From an uncultured Corynebacterium sp. (GTDB taxonomy: Bacteria; Actinomycetota; Actinomycetes; Mycobacteriales; Mycobacteriaceae), in NCBI GenBank assembly GCA_946223355.1, contig CAMIPB010000043.1, positions 1-10,052 of the forward strand: 10,052 bases of DNA. Direction: 5' to 3'. The translations under genes and the position numbers were made by a program. Below the pieces are notes generated by a model. The model was not told where the DNA came from. It was given only the letters and a program-made list of their open reading frames with translations, and ran no database searches. Below are positions 1 to 6,515 of the stretch, one piece after another; positions within the stretch are counted from its first letter, which is position 1; every line of letters begins with the position of its first letter.

Positions 1-284
1 ACATCGAGCTGATCTGCTCGCGCGCCGAGGTGCCGGTGCTTATCGACGCCGGCGTGGGCACCGCCTCCGACGCCGCCCTGGCCATGGAGCTGGGCTGCTC
101 GGGCGTGCTTTTGGCCAGCGCGGTGAACCGCTGCCAGGACCCGGTGGCGATGGCGCAGGCCATGCGCCACGCGGTGGAGGCGGGCCGGCTTGCGCGGGCG
201 GCCGGGCGCATTCCGCGGCGCGAGCACGCCGTGGCTTCCTCCACCTTCGACGGGCTGGCCAGCTGGGCCGACGAGGTGCTGTAG
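1..284 (+). CDS. thiG: Thiazole synthase ThiG, C-terminal part (5' end outside window)
   Basis: ThiG builds the thiazole phosphate ring of thiamine from 1-deoxy-D-xylulose 5-phosphate, dehydroglycine and sulfur carried as a thiocarboxylate on ThiS, in the cytoplasm. The reading frame is open from position 3 to the TAG at 282-284, giving the last 93 residues of a protein usually about 250-270 residues long. Family signatures seen are PVLIDAGVGTASDAALAMEL (the phosphate-binding end of the TIM barrel), then GVLLASAV, DPVAMAQAM and the AVEAGRLARAAGRIPRR tail that ends ThiG proteins, followed by ASST where the family usually has ASSP. The next gene, thiF, starts one base after the stop, so the two are almost certainly co-transcribed and probably translationally coupled. 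Identification is from recognised motifs; the missing N-terminus cannot be assessed. Confidence 0.95.
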   Translation, partial: IELICSRAEVPVLIDAGVGTASDAALAMELGCSGVLLASAVNRCQDPVAMAQAMRHAVEAGRLARAAGRIPRREHAVASSTFDGLASWADEVL

Positions 285-285
285 C

Positions 286-1389
286 GTGCTGCCCGAGCGA
301 GAACTCAGACGCACCGCCCGCCAGATGAATCTGCCCGGCTTCGGCCCGGAGCAGCAGGGACGGCTGCATAACTCCCACGTGCTGGTCATCGGCGCCGGCG
401 GCCTGGGCTGCCCCATCATGCAGACGCTGGCGGCAACCGGCGTCGGCCACATCACCGTGTGGGACGACGACACGGTGGACCTGACCAACATCCACCGCCA
501 GATCCTGTTCAGCACCGAAGACGTGGGCCGCAGCAAAGTCGAGGTCGCCGCCGAGCGGCTGCGCGCCCTACAGCCGGACATCCAAGTCACCGCGGTCAAC
601 GACCGGCTTACGCCCGACAACTTCCTCGAGGCACTCGATGGCATTGACCTGCTCATCGACGGCTCCGACACCTTCGCCACCAAGTTCCTCGCCGCAGACG
701 CCGCCGAGATCACCGGCACGCCGCTGTTGTGGGGGTCGGTGCTGCGCTACCGCGGCGACATCGCACTGTGGTGGTCCGGCCCCGGCGCGCCCGCGGGCGG
801 GGTGGGTCTTCGGGACCTCTACCCCACCCAGCCCGACGCGGATTCCGTGCCGGATTGCGCCACCGCCGGCGTACTCGGCGTGACCACGTCCGTGGTCGGC
901 TCGCTCATGTCCACCGAGGCCGTGAAGTTCCTCGCCGGCGTCGGCGACGTCCACGTCGGCCGCCTGCACATGTACGACGCGCTGACCACCACCATGCGCC
1001 AGTTCACCGTCGCCCGCGACCCGGCGCGCCCGCTCGCTTCCACCCTGGGCACATATATCGACGCATGTGCCGCGCCGTCGACCGAGGGCCAGCAGCTTTT
1101 CGACGCCCTCACGGCCCACAACCTCCCCTCCCTCGATGTACGCGAACCCCACGAGAAGGCGATCGCGGATCTACCCGCACCGGGGCGCAACTTGCCGCTC
1201 AGTGAGGTCGCGCGCGACCCGGAGGCCGCGGCGCGGGCGCTGTCCAGCTTCTCCCCCGGCGACGACGTGGTGGTCTACTGCGCGGGTGGTGTGCGCTCTG
1301 GCCGATTTGTGGAGGAACACGCTGAGCTCGCCGAGCGCTTGGGAATCACGCTGCACTCGTTGCCCGGAGGCGTCCAGCGCTGGGGATGA
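286..1389 (+). CDS. thiF: ThiF/MoeB-family adenylyltransferase with C-terminal rhodanese domain
   Basis: Predicted 367-residue E1-like enzyme that adenylates the C-terminal glycine of a small sulfur carrier (ThiS for thiamine, possibly also MoaD); the fused rhodanese domain probably supplies the sulfur. I chose GTG 286 because it follows the thiG stop by one base and has GAGG at 273-276; an upstream in-frame ATG at 190 would overlap thiG by 95 bases and add 32 residues unlike the family. ThiF domain, about residues 10-250: nucleotide loop GAGGLG (36-41), DLTNIHRQILF (from D65, R71), DGSDTFATKF (from D125), and catalytic-type cysteine C191 in PDCATAGVLG. Rhodanese domain, about 268-367: LDVREPHE (from L283), active-site loop CAGGVRS with C332, terminal GGVQRWG. 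Oddity: neither zinc-binding CxxC pair of E. coli MoeB is present. Placement after thiG favours ThiF; a MoeB/MoeZ-like dual role is possible. Confidence 0.92.
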   Translation: MLPERELRRTARQMNLPGFGPEQQGRLHNSHVLVIGAGGLGCPIMQTLAATGVGHITVWDDDTVDLTNIHRQILFSTEDVGRSKVEVAAERLRALQPDIQVTAVNDRLTPDNFLEALDGIDLLIDGSDTFATKFLAADAAEITGTPLLWGSVLRYRGDIALWWSGPGAPAGGVGLRDLYPTQPDADSVPDCATAGVLGVTTSVVGSLMSTEAVKFLAGVGDVHVGRLHMYDALTTTMRQFTVARDPARPLASTLGTYIDACAAPSTEGQQLFDALTAHNLPSLDVREPHEKAIADLPAPGRNLPLSEVARDPEAAARALSSFSPGDDVVVYCAGGVRSGRFVEEHAELAERLGITLHSLPGGVQRWG

Positions 1390-1391
1390 GT

Positions 1392-1412
1392 CGCGCGGGT
1401 TTTCGCGTTTTT
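1392..1412 (+). terminator. Possible weak intrinsic terminator after thiF
   Basis: A short GC stem (CGCG at 1394-1397 with CGCG at 1404-1407, loop GGTTTT) lies directly after the thiF stop and is followed by TTTTT at 1408-1412. The stem is only 4 bp, or 5 bp with a G-T pair, so this is a weak candidate. Its position between the thi operon and a new promoter supports it. Confidence 0.35.
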
Positions 1413-1448
1413 GGTCGGCACTCCCGCCCGCGGCTTCGCCCTCGTATT

Positions 1449-1454
1449 TATAAT
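1449..1454 (+). promoter_or_regulatory. -10 promoter element TATAAT for the 1494 gene
   Basis: A perfect TATAAT stands in a small AT-rich island (TATTTATAAT) within otherwise very GC-rich DNA. It is 40 bases before the TTG start, which would give a 5' leader of about 30 bases. No TTGACA-like -35 is seen at 16-18 bases upstream (that stretch is GC-only), which is common for corynebacterial promoters, where -35 elements are poorly conserved. Confidence 0.6.
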
Positions 1455-1480
1455 GTCGCGTTGTTCCATCACAACCGCAT

Positions 1481-1488
1481 AAAGGAGG
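1481..1488 (+). promoter_or_regulatory. Shine-Dalgarno AAAGGAGG deciding a TTG start
   Basis: AAAGGAGG is a near-perfect complement of the 16S rRNA 3' end and sits 5 bases before the in-frame TTG at 1494-1496. This is the main reason for starting the downstream gene at TTG 1494 rather than at the in-frame ATG at 1386, which overlaps the thiF stop and lies upstream of the promoter. Confidence 0.75.
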
Positions 1489-1493
1489 CGCCC

Positions 1494-1964
1494 TTGGGCG
1501 AAGTATTGAGAGCTGCCGTGCGCTGTGCAAAGGCACCGTCGCTCCACCCCTGTGAACTGAATATGTTGGCCGATATCGCGCTGTGCGGCGATGACCGCTC
1601 GGGTCCCGTACTGGACAACTCCGGCACGGTGCGCCAGGCACAGGCCGGCTACGTGCCGGAACTTGATCTGCCGGATGACGTGCAGGGCCTCAAAGCCAAG
1701 TTGTTGGAAAGCCACCTCTTCGTCTTCATCGCCACCGGCTGGCTCAAACCGGTGGAGGGCGCAGCCCACGACGGCGCCTACAAACTGAATGTCCCCCGCC
1801 TCCAGCGGCTGCTCGACGCAGCCGAGGCGGCAATGGCCGCCGGCCAGCCGGACCCCGATGCCCTCGAGCGCGCGGACCAAGAACTGGAAACCGATTTCCA
1901 GATTGACACCCCCGACCTTGCTGACCAGGTAGACCGACTCTTAGTACACAACCCGGCCACGTAG
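1494..1964 (+). CDS. Conserved-looking protein of unknown function (156 aa)
   Basis: I do not recognise this protein. With the TTG start chosen from the Shine-Dalgarno sequence it has 156 residues, no signal peptide, no clear membrane segment and no motif I can name. Visible features are three cysteines near the N-terminus (C11, C20, C31 in RCAKAPSLHPCELNMLADIA and ALCGDD), a middle part with LKAKLLESHLFVFIATGWLK, an alanine-rich helical stretch (RLQRLLDAAEAAMAAGQ) and a strongly acidic C-terminal third rich in D and E. Codon use is GC-rich like that of thiF and the DJ-1 gene, so it is probably a resident chromosomal gene rather than part of the restriction island. It has its own promoter; the DJ-1 family gene begins 32 bases after its stop and could share the transcript. 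Confidence 0.75.
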   Translation: MGEVLRAAVRCAKAPSLHPCELNMLADIALCGDDRSGPVLDNSGTVRQAQAGYVPELDLPDDVQGLKAKLLESHLFVFIATGWLKPVEGAAHDGAYKLNVPRLQRLLDAAEAAMAAGQPDPDALERADQELETDFQIDTPDLADQVDRLLVHNPAT

Positions 1965-1996
1965 GCCGCTCCCCCGAATCGCTCGCTGGTGGTTCA

Positions 1997-2686
1997 ATGG
2001 GGCGCATGAAGTTTCTCGCTCTTTCCACCAGTACCCACCGCTACGCCAACTCCGGCATTCACACCGGCATGTGGCTCGGCGAATTCACCCACTTCTACGA
2101 CGTCCTCACCGAAGCCGGCCACGAGGTCACCCTCGCCAGCGTCGACGGTGGCTCCGTGCCCATCGACCCGGTCAGCCTGAAAACCCCGGTGATCCAGCTC
2201 GGCGGCACGAACAAGCGCTACGAGGACCCCGACTTCATGGATCAGCTCGAAGGCACCCCCGCCATCGCCGACGTGAACTTGGACGAGTTCGACGGCATTT
2301 ACCTCATCGGCGGCCACGGCACACTCTTCGACTTCCAGAACGAGGCGGTCTCCCGCGCCGTCGCCCACTTTGCGGACAACGACAAGATCGTCTCCGCGGT
2401 CTGCCACGGACCCGCAGGACTTCTCGACGTCACACTCGCCGACGGCACCAAGCTTCTCGACGGCCGCCAGGTCACCGGCTACTCCTGGGCCGAGGAAAAA
2501 CTGGCCCGCCGCACCGAGGAAGTCCCCTACAGCCTTGAAGAGAAGCTGCGCGAGCAGGCCGGCGAGTACACCACCTCCACGGTGCCAATGACCAAGCACG
2601 TCGTCGTTGACGGGAAGCTCATCACCGGCCAGAACCCGACGTCGGCTGCGGGTGTGGGCGAGGCGGTGCTGAAGATGGTTGAGTAA
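1997..2686 (+). CDS. DJ-1/PfpI-superfamily protein, Hsp31-like (putative glyoxalase III/chaperone)
   Basis: This is a 229-residue (or 226-residue) cytoplasmic protein of the DJ-1/PfpI (class I glutamine amidotransferase-like) superfamily. Hsp31-like members are reported as glutathione-independent glyoxalases, deglycases or chaperones; the exact activity here is inferred only from family. Seen in the sequence: TGMWLGEFTHFYDVL (conserved acidic E29), GHEVTLASVDGG and PIDPVSL, a GGHGTLFDF segment (G105-F113), and the nucleophile elbow AVCHGPAGL with C136-H137. Length matches yeast-type Hsp31 (about 237 residues). The start is uncertain: ATG 1997 has GGTGG at 1988-1992 upstream, while ATG 2006 would give the more family-like MKFLALSTS beginning with TGGGG just before it. 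Neither ribosome site is strong. A perfect terminator follows, so this ends the resident transcript before the restriction operon. Confidence 0.9.
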   Translation: MGRMKFLALSTSTHRYANSGIHTGMWLGEFTHFYDVLTEAGHEVTLASVDGGSVPIDPVSLKTPVIQLGGTNKRYEDPDFMDQLEGTPAIADVNLDEFDGIYLIGGHGTLFDFQNEAVSRAVAHFADNDKIVSAVCHGPAGLLDVTLADGTKLLDGRQVTGYSWAEEKLARRTEEVPYSLEEKLREQAGEYTTSTVPMTKHVVVDGKLITGQNPTSAAGVGEAVLKMVE

Positions 2687-2705
2687 ACCGATTCCCCCTA
2701 GAGTT

Positions 2706-2744
2706 AGCCCACCCGTTCGATAACGGGTGGGCTTTCCACTTTTC
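2706..2744 (+). terminator. Intrinsic terminator after the DJ-1 family gene
   Basis: A perfect 12-bp stem, AGCCCACCCGTT (2706-2717) with AACGGGTGGGCT (2722-2733), has the 4-base loop CGAT and is followed by TTCCACTTTT. It starts 19 bases after the stop codon at 2686. It separates the preceding gene from the hsd operon; its reverse strand lacks a good T-tract. Confidence 0.9.
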
Positions 2745-2768
2745 GTGTCGTCCCTACCGGATACCTTC

Positions 2769-2774
2769 TATAAC
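2769..2774 (+). promoter_or_regulatory. Candidate -10 (TATAAC) for the hsd operon
   Basis: TATAAC matches the -10 consensus at five of six positions and lies in the only intergenic gap before hsdM. No convincing -35 is present about 17 bases upstream (TGTCGT). An alternative is TTGAGA (2792-2797) with TAGTAA (2814-2819), spaced 16 bases. Either would leave a leader before the ATG at 2849. Which one is used cannot be decided from the sequence. Confidence 0.4.
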
Positions 2775-2801
2775 TGTTCTAACCTCGAACATTGAGAACA
2801 G
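2774..2801. promoter_or_regulatory. Spaced palindrome CTGTTCT-N14-AGAACAG, possible operator
   Basis: CTGTTCT at 2774-2780 is perfectly repeated inverted as AGAACAG at 2795-2801. A further GAACA copy at 2787-2791 lies between the arms, giving one TGTTC and two GAACA boxes. The site begins at the last base of the TATAAC candidate and covers its expected transcription start, where a repressor could act. The arms converge as TGTTC...GAACA, unlike the GAAC-N4-GTTC layout of a LexA box. No regulator gene is seen in the window. Confidence 0.4.
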
Positions 2802-2805
2802 TCGA

Positions 2806-2824
2806 CGCAGTAATAGTAACTGCG
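2806..2824. repeat. Short inverted repeat CGCAGT-N7-ACTGCG upstream of hsdM
   Basis: CGCAGT (2806-2811) and ACTGCG (2819-2824) form a perfect 6-bp inverted repeat around AATAGTA, 25 bases before the hsdM start. It could be a second protein-binding half of the control region or a small hairpin in the leader. It has no T-tract, so it is not a terminator. It may be chance. Confidence 0.3.
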
Positions 2825-2848
2825 CCACGCTAACAAGAAAGTATCGGA

Positions 2849-4462
2849 ATGTCCCCTCAGGCCAGCGCGACTCAGCGGGCGAATCTGCACAAAACCATTT
2901 GGAACATCGCGAATGATCTACGCGGCCATGTCGATGGATGGGATTTCAAGAGCTACGTCCTGAACATGCTCTTTTACCGCTTCGCCAGTGAGAACCTGGT
3001 GAACTATCTCAACCTTCAGGAGCAGGAGGTTGATCCGGAGTTCAACTACGCACAGCTATCCGACGAGGATGCCGAATACGGGCGCGAAGAAGTCGTCGCC
3101 GAGAAGGGTTTTTTCATCCTGCCATCCCAGCTTTTCTGGAATCTGTACAACGCGGCGGAGAACGATGAGACCTACACGTTCACCGCCGAAGATGGCTCGA
3201 GAGAGGAACGCAAGGTTCGCGACGACCTGAACACCCTGCTGCACGACGTGTTCAGCTCCATCGAGTTGTCGGCTCAAGGAGCAGAGTCCGAAAAGGACAT
3301 CAAGGGGCTGTTCGACGACTTCCAGGTGAACTCCCCCAGGCTGGGCAACACGCTGGCCGAGCGAAACAAGCGGCTGTTTAACCTCATGGAAGCGGTGGCA
3401 ACGATGCCACTTGATAACTTCCAAGGCCAGGACATCGACATGTTCGGCGATGCTTACGAGTACCTCATGCAGATGTACGCCTCACAAGCAGGAAAATCCG
3501 GCGGCGAATTCTTCACACCCCAAGAGGTCTCCGAGGTGCTCGCACGCATCGCAGTGAGTGGCAAGACCTCTGTCGGACGCGTCTACGACCCCGCAGTGGG
3601 ATCGGGTTCGTTGCTGCTGAAGTTCGCGAAGGTGCTCGGCAAGGAAAACGTCGGCGGCTTCTACGGTCAGGAAATCAACCTGACCACGTTCAACCTGGCC
3701 CGCATGAACATGTTCCTGCATGACATCGGCTACGAGCACTTCAACATCGCACTCGGCGATACGCTCACCGATCCCAAGCACGGGGACGATGAGCCGTTCG
3801 AGGCCATTGTTTCTAACCCTCCGTACTCCACCAAGTGGGAGGGTAAGAATAGTGCTGTCTTAATCAATGACGAGCGTTTTGCGCCTGCGGGTGTTCTGGC
3901 ACCGACATCGAAAGCCGACCTGGCTTTCACAATGCACATGCTGTCGTGGCTTGCAGTGGACGGCACCGCCGCAATCGTCGAATTCCCGGGGGCTCTGTAC
4001 CGAGGCGGCGCAGAGGCGAAAATCCGCAAGTACATGGTCGACAACGACTTTGTCGATGCAGTGATTCAATTGCCGTCCGACTTGTTCTTCGGCACTGGTA
4101 TCGCCACCTGCATTTTGGTGTTGAAGAGAAACAAGAAGAATCCTGATGTGTTGTTCATCGATGCCTCGCAGTTCTTCACCCGTGTGGGCAACAAGAACAA
4201 GCTCGAGCAGCAGCATCAGGACAAGATTGTCGAACTGTACGAGAAGCGCGAAGCGGTTGAGTATGTGACCGCTTTAATTCCTAACGACGATGTCGTAGCC
4301 AACGGCGCGAACCTCAGCGTGTCCTCTTACGTGGAGAAAGAAGACATTCGTGAGGAAATCGACATGCCCGCACTCACGGAGAAACTGAACCTGCTGGTCA
4401 ACGAGCAGCAAGTACTGCGGAAATCGATCAATGGGATTCTCGCGCGTGAAGGGGTGCTTTAG
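2849..4462 (+). CDS. hsdM: Type I restriction-modification DNA methyltransferase subunit HsdM
   Basis: HsdM transfers a methyl group from S-adenosylmethionine to N6 of adenine at the site recognised by HsdS; two copies join one HsdS, and the complex also binds HsdR. The 537-residue length is normal for the family. Domains: helical HsdM N-terminal domain, about 10-150, with TIWNIANDLRGHVDGWDFKS; N6-methyltransferase domain, about 165-480, with GGEFFTP (218-224), SAM-binding DPAVGSGSL (247-255), and catalytic NPPY (323-326). Further conserved blocks are LARMNMFLHDIGY, LINDERFAPAGVLAP and NLSVSSYVE near the C-terminus. From memory, these blocks closely follow EcoR124I HsdM, suggesting a type IC enzyme. 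The ATG has only a weak purine-rich site (AAGAAAG, 2836-2841), but no earlier start fits. The stop TAG is immediately followed by the hsdS ATG. No damage is seen, so the gene appears functional. Confidence 0.97.
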   Translation: MSPQASATQRANLHKTIWNIANDLRGHVDGWDFKSYVLNMLFYRFASENLVNYLNLQEQEVDPEFNYAQLSDEDAEYGREEVVAEKGFFILPSQLFWNLYNAAENDETYTFTAEDGSREERKVRDDLNTLLHDVFSSIELSAQGAESEKDIKGLFDDFQVNSPRLGNTLAERNKRLFNLMEAVATMPLDNFQGQDIDMFGDAYEYLMQMYASQAGKSGGEFFTPQEVSEVLARIAVSGKTSVGRVYDPAVGSGSLLLKFAKVLGKENVGGFYGQEINLTTFNLARMNMFLHDIGYEHFNIALGDTLTDPKHGDDEPFEAIVSNPPYSTKWEGKNSAVLINDERFAPAGVLAPTSKADLAFTMHMLSWLAVDGTAAIVEFPGALYRGGAEAKIRKYMVDNDFVDAVIQLPSDLFFGTGIATCILVLKRNKKNPDVLFIDASQFFTRVGNKNKLEQQHQDKIVELYEKREAVEYVTALIPNDDVVANGANLSVSSYVEKEDIREEIDMPALTEKLNLLVNEQQVLRKSINGILAREGVL

Positions 4463-5593
4463 ATGAGTGCGGAGGTACTGGTTACAGAAAGTATCGCTGA
4501 GATGATTGAACGCCTCTGCCCTGATGGAGTGGAGCACAGGAAAGTAAGTGAGGTCTTTAACGTCGTTAAAGCTCCAAAAGGATTGCCTCGGTCTAAATTC
4601 CAACAAACCGGTAAGTATGCAGTAGTGGATCAAGGACAGGAGCCTATTGCTGGATATACAAATGAAGAACAGCAGTTAGAAGGGCAATTTGTCATCTTTG
4701 GAGATCATACAAGGATGGTGAAATGGGTTGATTTCCCATTTGTCGTTGGCGCCGACGGGGTAAAAGTGTTGGAAGCAGCTGAAGGGATTGACGCGAAGTA
4801 TGCGTTTTTCGCTTTGGCCAACGCGAAGATAGCCGACCTTGGCTATTCGCGACATTGGAAGATAGTCAAGGGTACGGAAATTCCTCTTCCTCCATCCGAG
4901 GTGCAGCGAGAGATTGTAAACTGCCTTGATCAGTTTAGTTCTCTCCATGAATTGCTCGATGCTGAAATTCGCGGCCGGGAGAAGCAACTAGCCCAGCTAC
5001 AAAGTGAATGGTTGCGTGTCGACTCTGTTGAAGAACTTGGGCATCTAGTTGAGTTTTCCAAGACAAGAGTAAAAACTGAGGATATCGACCCGGAGGACTA
5101 CACGGGCGTTGAAAACCTCCTCCAGAACTTTGAGGGCAGAGTCAGCGGGCCCAAATTGCCTGCAGTTGAGTCTGTAACGAAGGTCGAGCCAAATGACGTA
5201 TTGCTGGGAAACATCCGCCCTTACTTGAAAAAGGCCTGGCTTGCGGATCAAGCAGGAGGTGCAAGCAACGACGTTCTGGTGCTTCGGGTTAAAGAGGATG
5301 CCGAGGAAAAGTTAGACCCCGCTTGGCTTTTTTACGTCGTTACGAGCGAAGAGTTCTTGCACTACAACATTGCTAACTCTAAAGGAGCCAAGATGCCTCG
5401 AGGAGACAAGAAGGCGATTTTGAAATATCAGCTCCCACTCCCCCCTCTCGATGCCCAACAGCAGACTGCGAAGGATCTCGACACGTTCACTAACTACATC
5501 AACAACCTCAAACGCGAGCGTGAATTGCGCCAGAAGCAGTATGCGGGTCTGCGCGAAAAGCTTCTCGTCTTCGCAAAGAAGGAGTCAGCGTAG
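4463..5593 (+). CDS. hsdS: Type I restriction-modification specificity subunit HsdS
   Basis: HsdS recognises the bipartite DNA target and holds the two HsdM subunits. The 376-residue protein has the expected duplicated plan: TRD1, about 20-140; central spacer from PLPPSEVQREIV (141-152) through helix LLDAEIRGREKQLAQLQSEW (164-183); TRD2, about 188-323; and the matching second spacer LPLPPLDAQQQ (324-334) with helix RERELRQKQYAGLREKLL (351-368). The two PLPP boxes are 184 residues apart, which shows the internal repeat. ATG 4463 abuts the hsdM stop and has GAAGGGG at 4448-4454. The TRD1 DNA is AT-rich compared with neighbours (53 of 120 bases G or C in 4561-4680), typical of exchangeable recognition domains. 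The stop overlaps the next GTG by one base. The target sequence cannot be predicted from the protein alone. Confidence 0.95.
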   Translation: MSAEVLVTESIAEMIERLCPDGVEHRKVSEVFNVVKAPKGLPRSKFQQTGKYAVVDQGQEPIAGYTNEEQQLEGQFVIFGDHTRMVKWVDFPFVVGADGVKVLEAAEGIDAKYAFFALANAKIADLGYSRHWKIVKGTEIPLPPSEVQREIVNCLDQFSSLHELLDAEIRGREKQLAQLQSEWLRVDSVEELGHLVEFSKTRVKTEDIDPEDYTGVENLLQNFEGRVSGPKLPAVESVTKVEPNDVLLGNIRPYLKKAWLADQAGGASNDVLVLRVKEDAEEKLDPAWLFYVVTSEEFLHYNIANSKGAKMPRGDKKAILKYQLPLPPLDAQQQTAKDLDTFTNYINNLKRERELRQKQYAGLREKLLVFAKKESA

Positions 5594-6515
5594 TGAACAC
5601 GGTTGGTAAGCACGTAGAACTGTTTCTCGTCGAAGGCGTCGCTGGTGGAATTACTACCGCTGAGGTAGTCGGTTGGACTGGTCACGTTCTCACAGGTGTG
5701 CGAGCCAACTTCAGCAAGAAGGTCGTCAAGCGAGACGAAGCCACGCGCAACGGTGTGTACATTCTGATCGGCGATGATCCAGATGCCACCGGTGGCCTGA
5801 AGTGCTACATCGGCAAGACCGAAAACTTTACAGATCGATTCTCGAATCACCTTGTGAACAAGGATTTCTGGGACCGCTTCGTACTCATCTCTGCCAAAGA
5901 CGCCGCGTTCAACGAAGGACATTGGTCGCACCTGGAACATCGTCTTGTCGACATGGCTCACAAGGCGAAGCGCGCAAAGGTGGAAAACAGCCAGCAGCCG
6001 CAAGTTCGCAAACTTTCCGAAGCCGCAGTCTCCGATGTGGAGGCTTTCATCGAGCAGCTTCAAATTCTTCTTCCGGTGCTGGGCGTGAATTTCTTCAAGA
6101 GCAGAGAAGCGGCGACCGATCAGGAGAAAAAGAATCTTCGCCCGTCTTTGAACTTTCCACCGCTGGTGTCGGAAGCGCTAAGGCAGAACTTCGCGGCGGT
6201 GAGTTTGTGGTTCTCGAAGGCTCACGGTGTGCAACGAACTGGGATCTCGCCAATAAGTCTGAAGCTACCACTCGCTCGTATGCCCGATTCGCGGAGATCC
6301 TGCAGAAATTTATCGACGACGGCTCCGTAAGGATCATCGGAGATGGCCTCGGTGTGCTCACCCGCGATGTCCCGTTCGCGTCCTCTTCGACGGCGGCCTC
6401 GCTCATGAAGGCCCGCTCCGCCAATGGACGAGTCGAATGGAAAAACGGAAATCAAACGCTCAGCCAATGGGAGGACGAGGGCATGCTCGAGGCTGCCTCC
6501 GAATCCTCAAACTAG
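5593..6515 (+). pseudogene. GIY-YIG nuclease with C-terminal DUF4357 domain, frameshifted
   Basis: This accessory gene lies inside the hsd operon; its role there is not established. GTG 5593 overlaps the hsdS stop (TAGTG) and has GAAGGAG at 5578-5584. The first frame encodes a GIY-YIG endonuclease domain, about residues 50-125, with G54-V55-Y56, YIG (72-74), R82, H86 and E115, the positions expected to be catalytic. Read literally, this frame ends at 6330 (245 residues) with a tail lacking family character after residue 180. The family C-terminus instead appears in the frame ending at TAG 6513-6515: SSPVFELSTAGVG, GGEFVVLEGS, TRDVPFASSSTAASL and SANGRVEWK, which I recognise as DUF4357. The frames can be joined at the A5 tract 6127-6131: one added A, or a -1 shift, gives a single 307-residue protein. 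It may be a true pseudogene, a sequencing error or a switchable gene. Confidence 0.85.
6124..6134 (+). other. Frameshift site: A5 homopolymer in the GIY-YIG/DUF4357 gene
   Basis: In the upstream frame the codons are GAG AAA AAG AAT; with one more A they become GAG AAA AAA GAA TCT, leading straight into the DUF4357 frame. The sequence G-AAA-AAG resembles the dnaX slippery site A-AAA-AAG but has G in the first position, so the P-site lysine tRNA would re-pair poorly. AGGAG lies directly before the tract rather than about 10 bases upstream, and only a 4-bp hairpin (CACC-GCT-GGTG, 6158-6168) is seen downstream. An indel therefore seems likelier than programmed recoding. Confidence 0.7.

Noticed and set aside
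190..285. In-frame ATG extending the thiF gene 32 residues upstream
   Set aside because: It overlaps the clearly coding end of thiG in another frame, and the added residues (rich in P, S, G and W) do not resemble the start of ThiF/MoeB proteins. GTG 286 fits the family start and the operon spacing.
568..1152. Long open frames on the minus strand and other frames inside thiF, hsdM and hsdR
   Set aside because: These come from the GC-rich third positions of the real genes. They have no family motifs, low-complexity composition and no ribosome sites, and they lie fully within confident genes.
1386..1493. ATG 1386 as start of the unknown gene
   Set aside because: It overlaps the thiF stop, lies upstream of the TATAAT promoter, and the added residues are arginine-rich and look like read-through of non-coding DNA. 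TTG 1494 has a near-ideal ribosome site.
2774..2801. LexA/SOS box upstream of hsdM
   Set aside because: TCGAAC and GAACA elements are present, but the palindrome arms are TGTTC then GAACA, the reverse of the GAAC-N4-GTTC layout, with too long a spacer.
6124..6134. Programmed -1 frameshifting as in dnaX
   Set aside because: The heptamer is G-AAA-AAG rather than A-AAA-AAG, the SD-like AGGAG is adjacent rather than about 10 bases upstream, and only a tiny hairpin lies 26 bases downstream. Not excluded, but an indel is the simpler reading.
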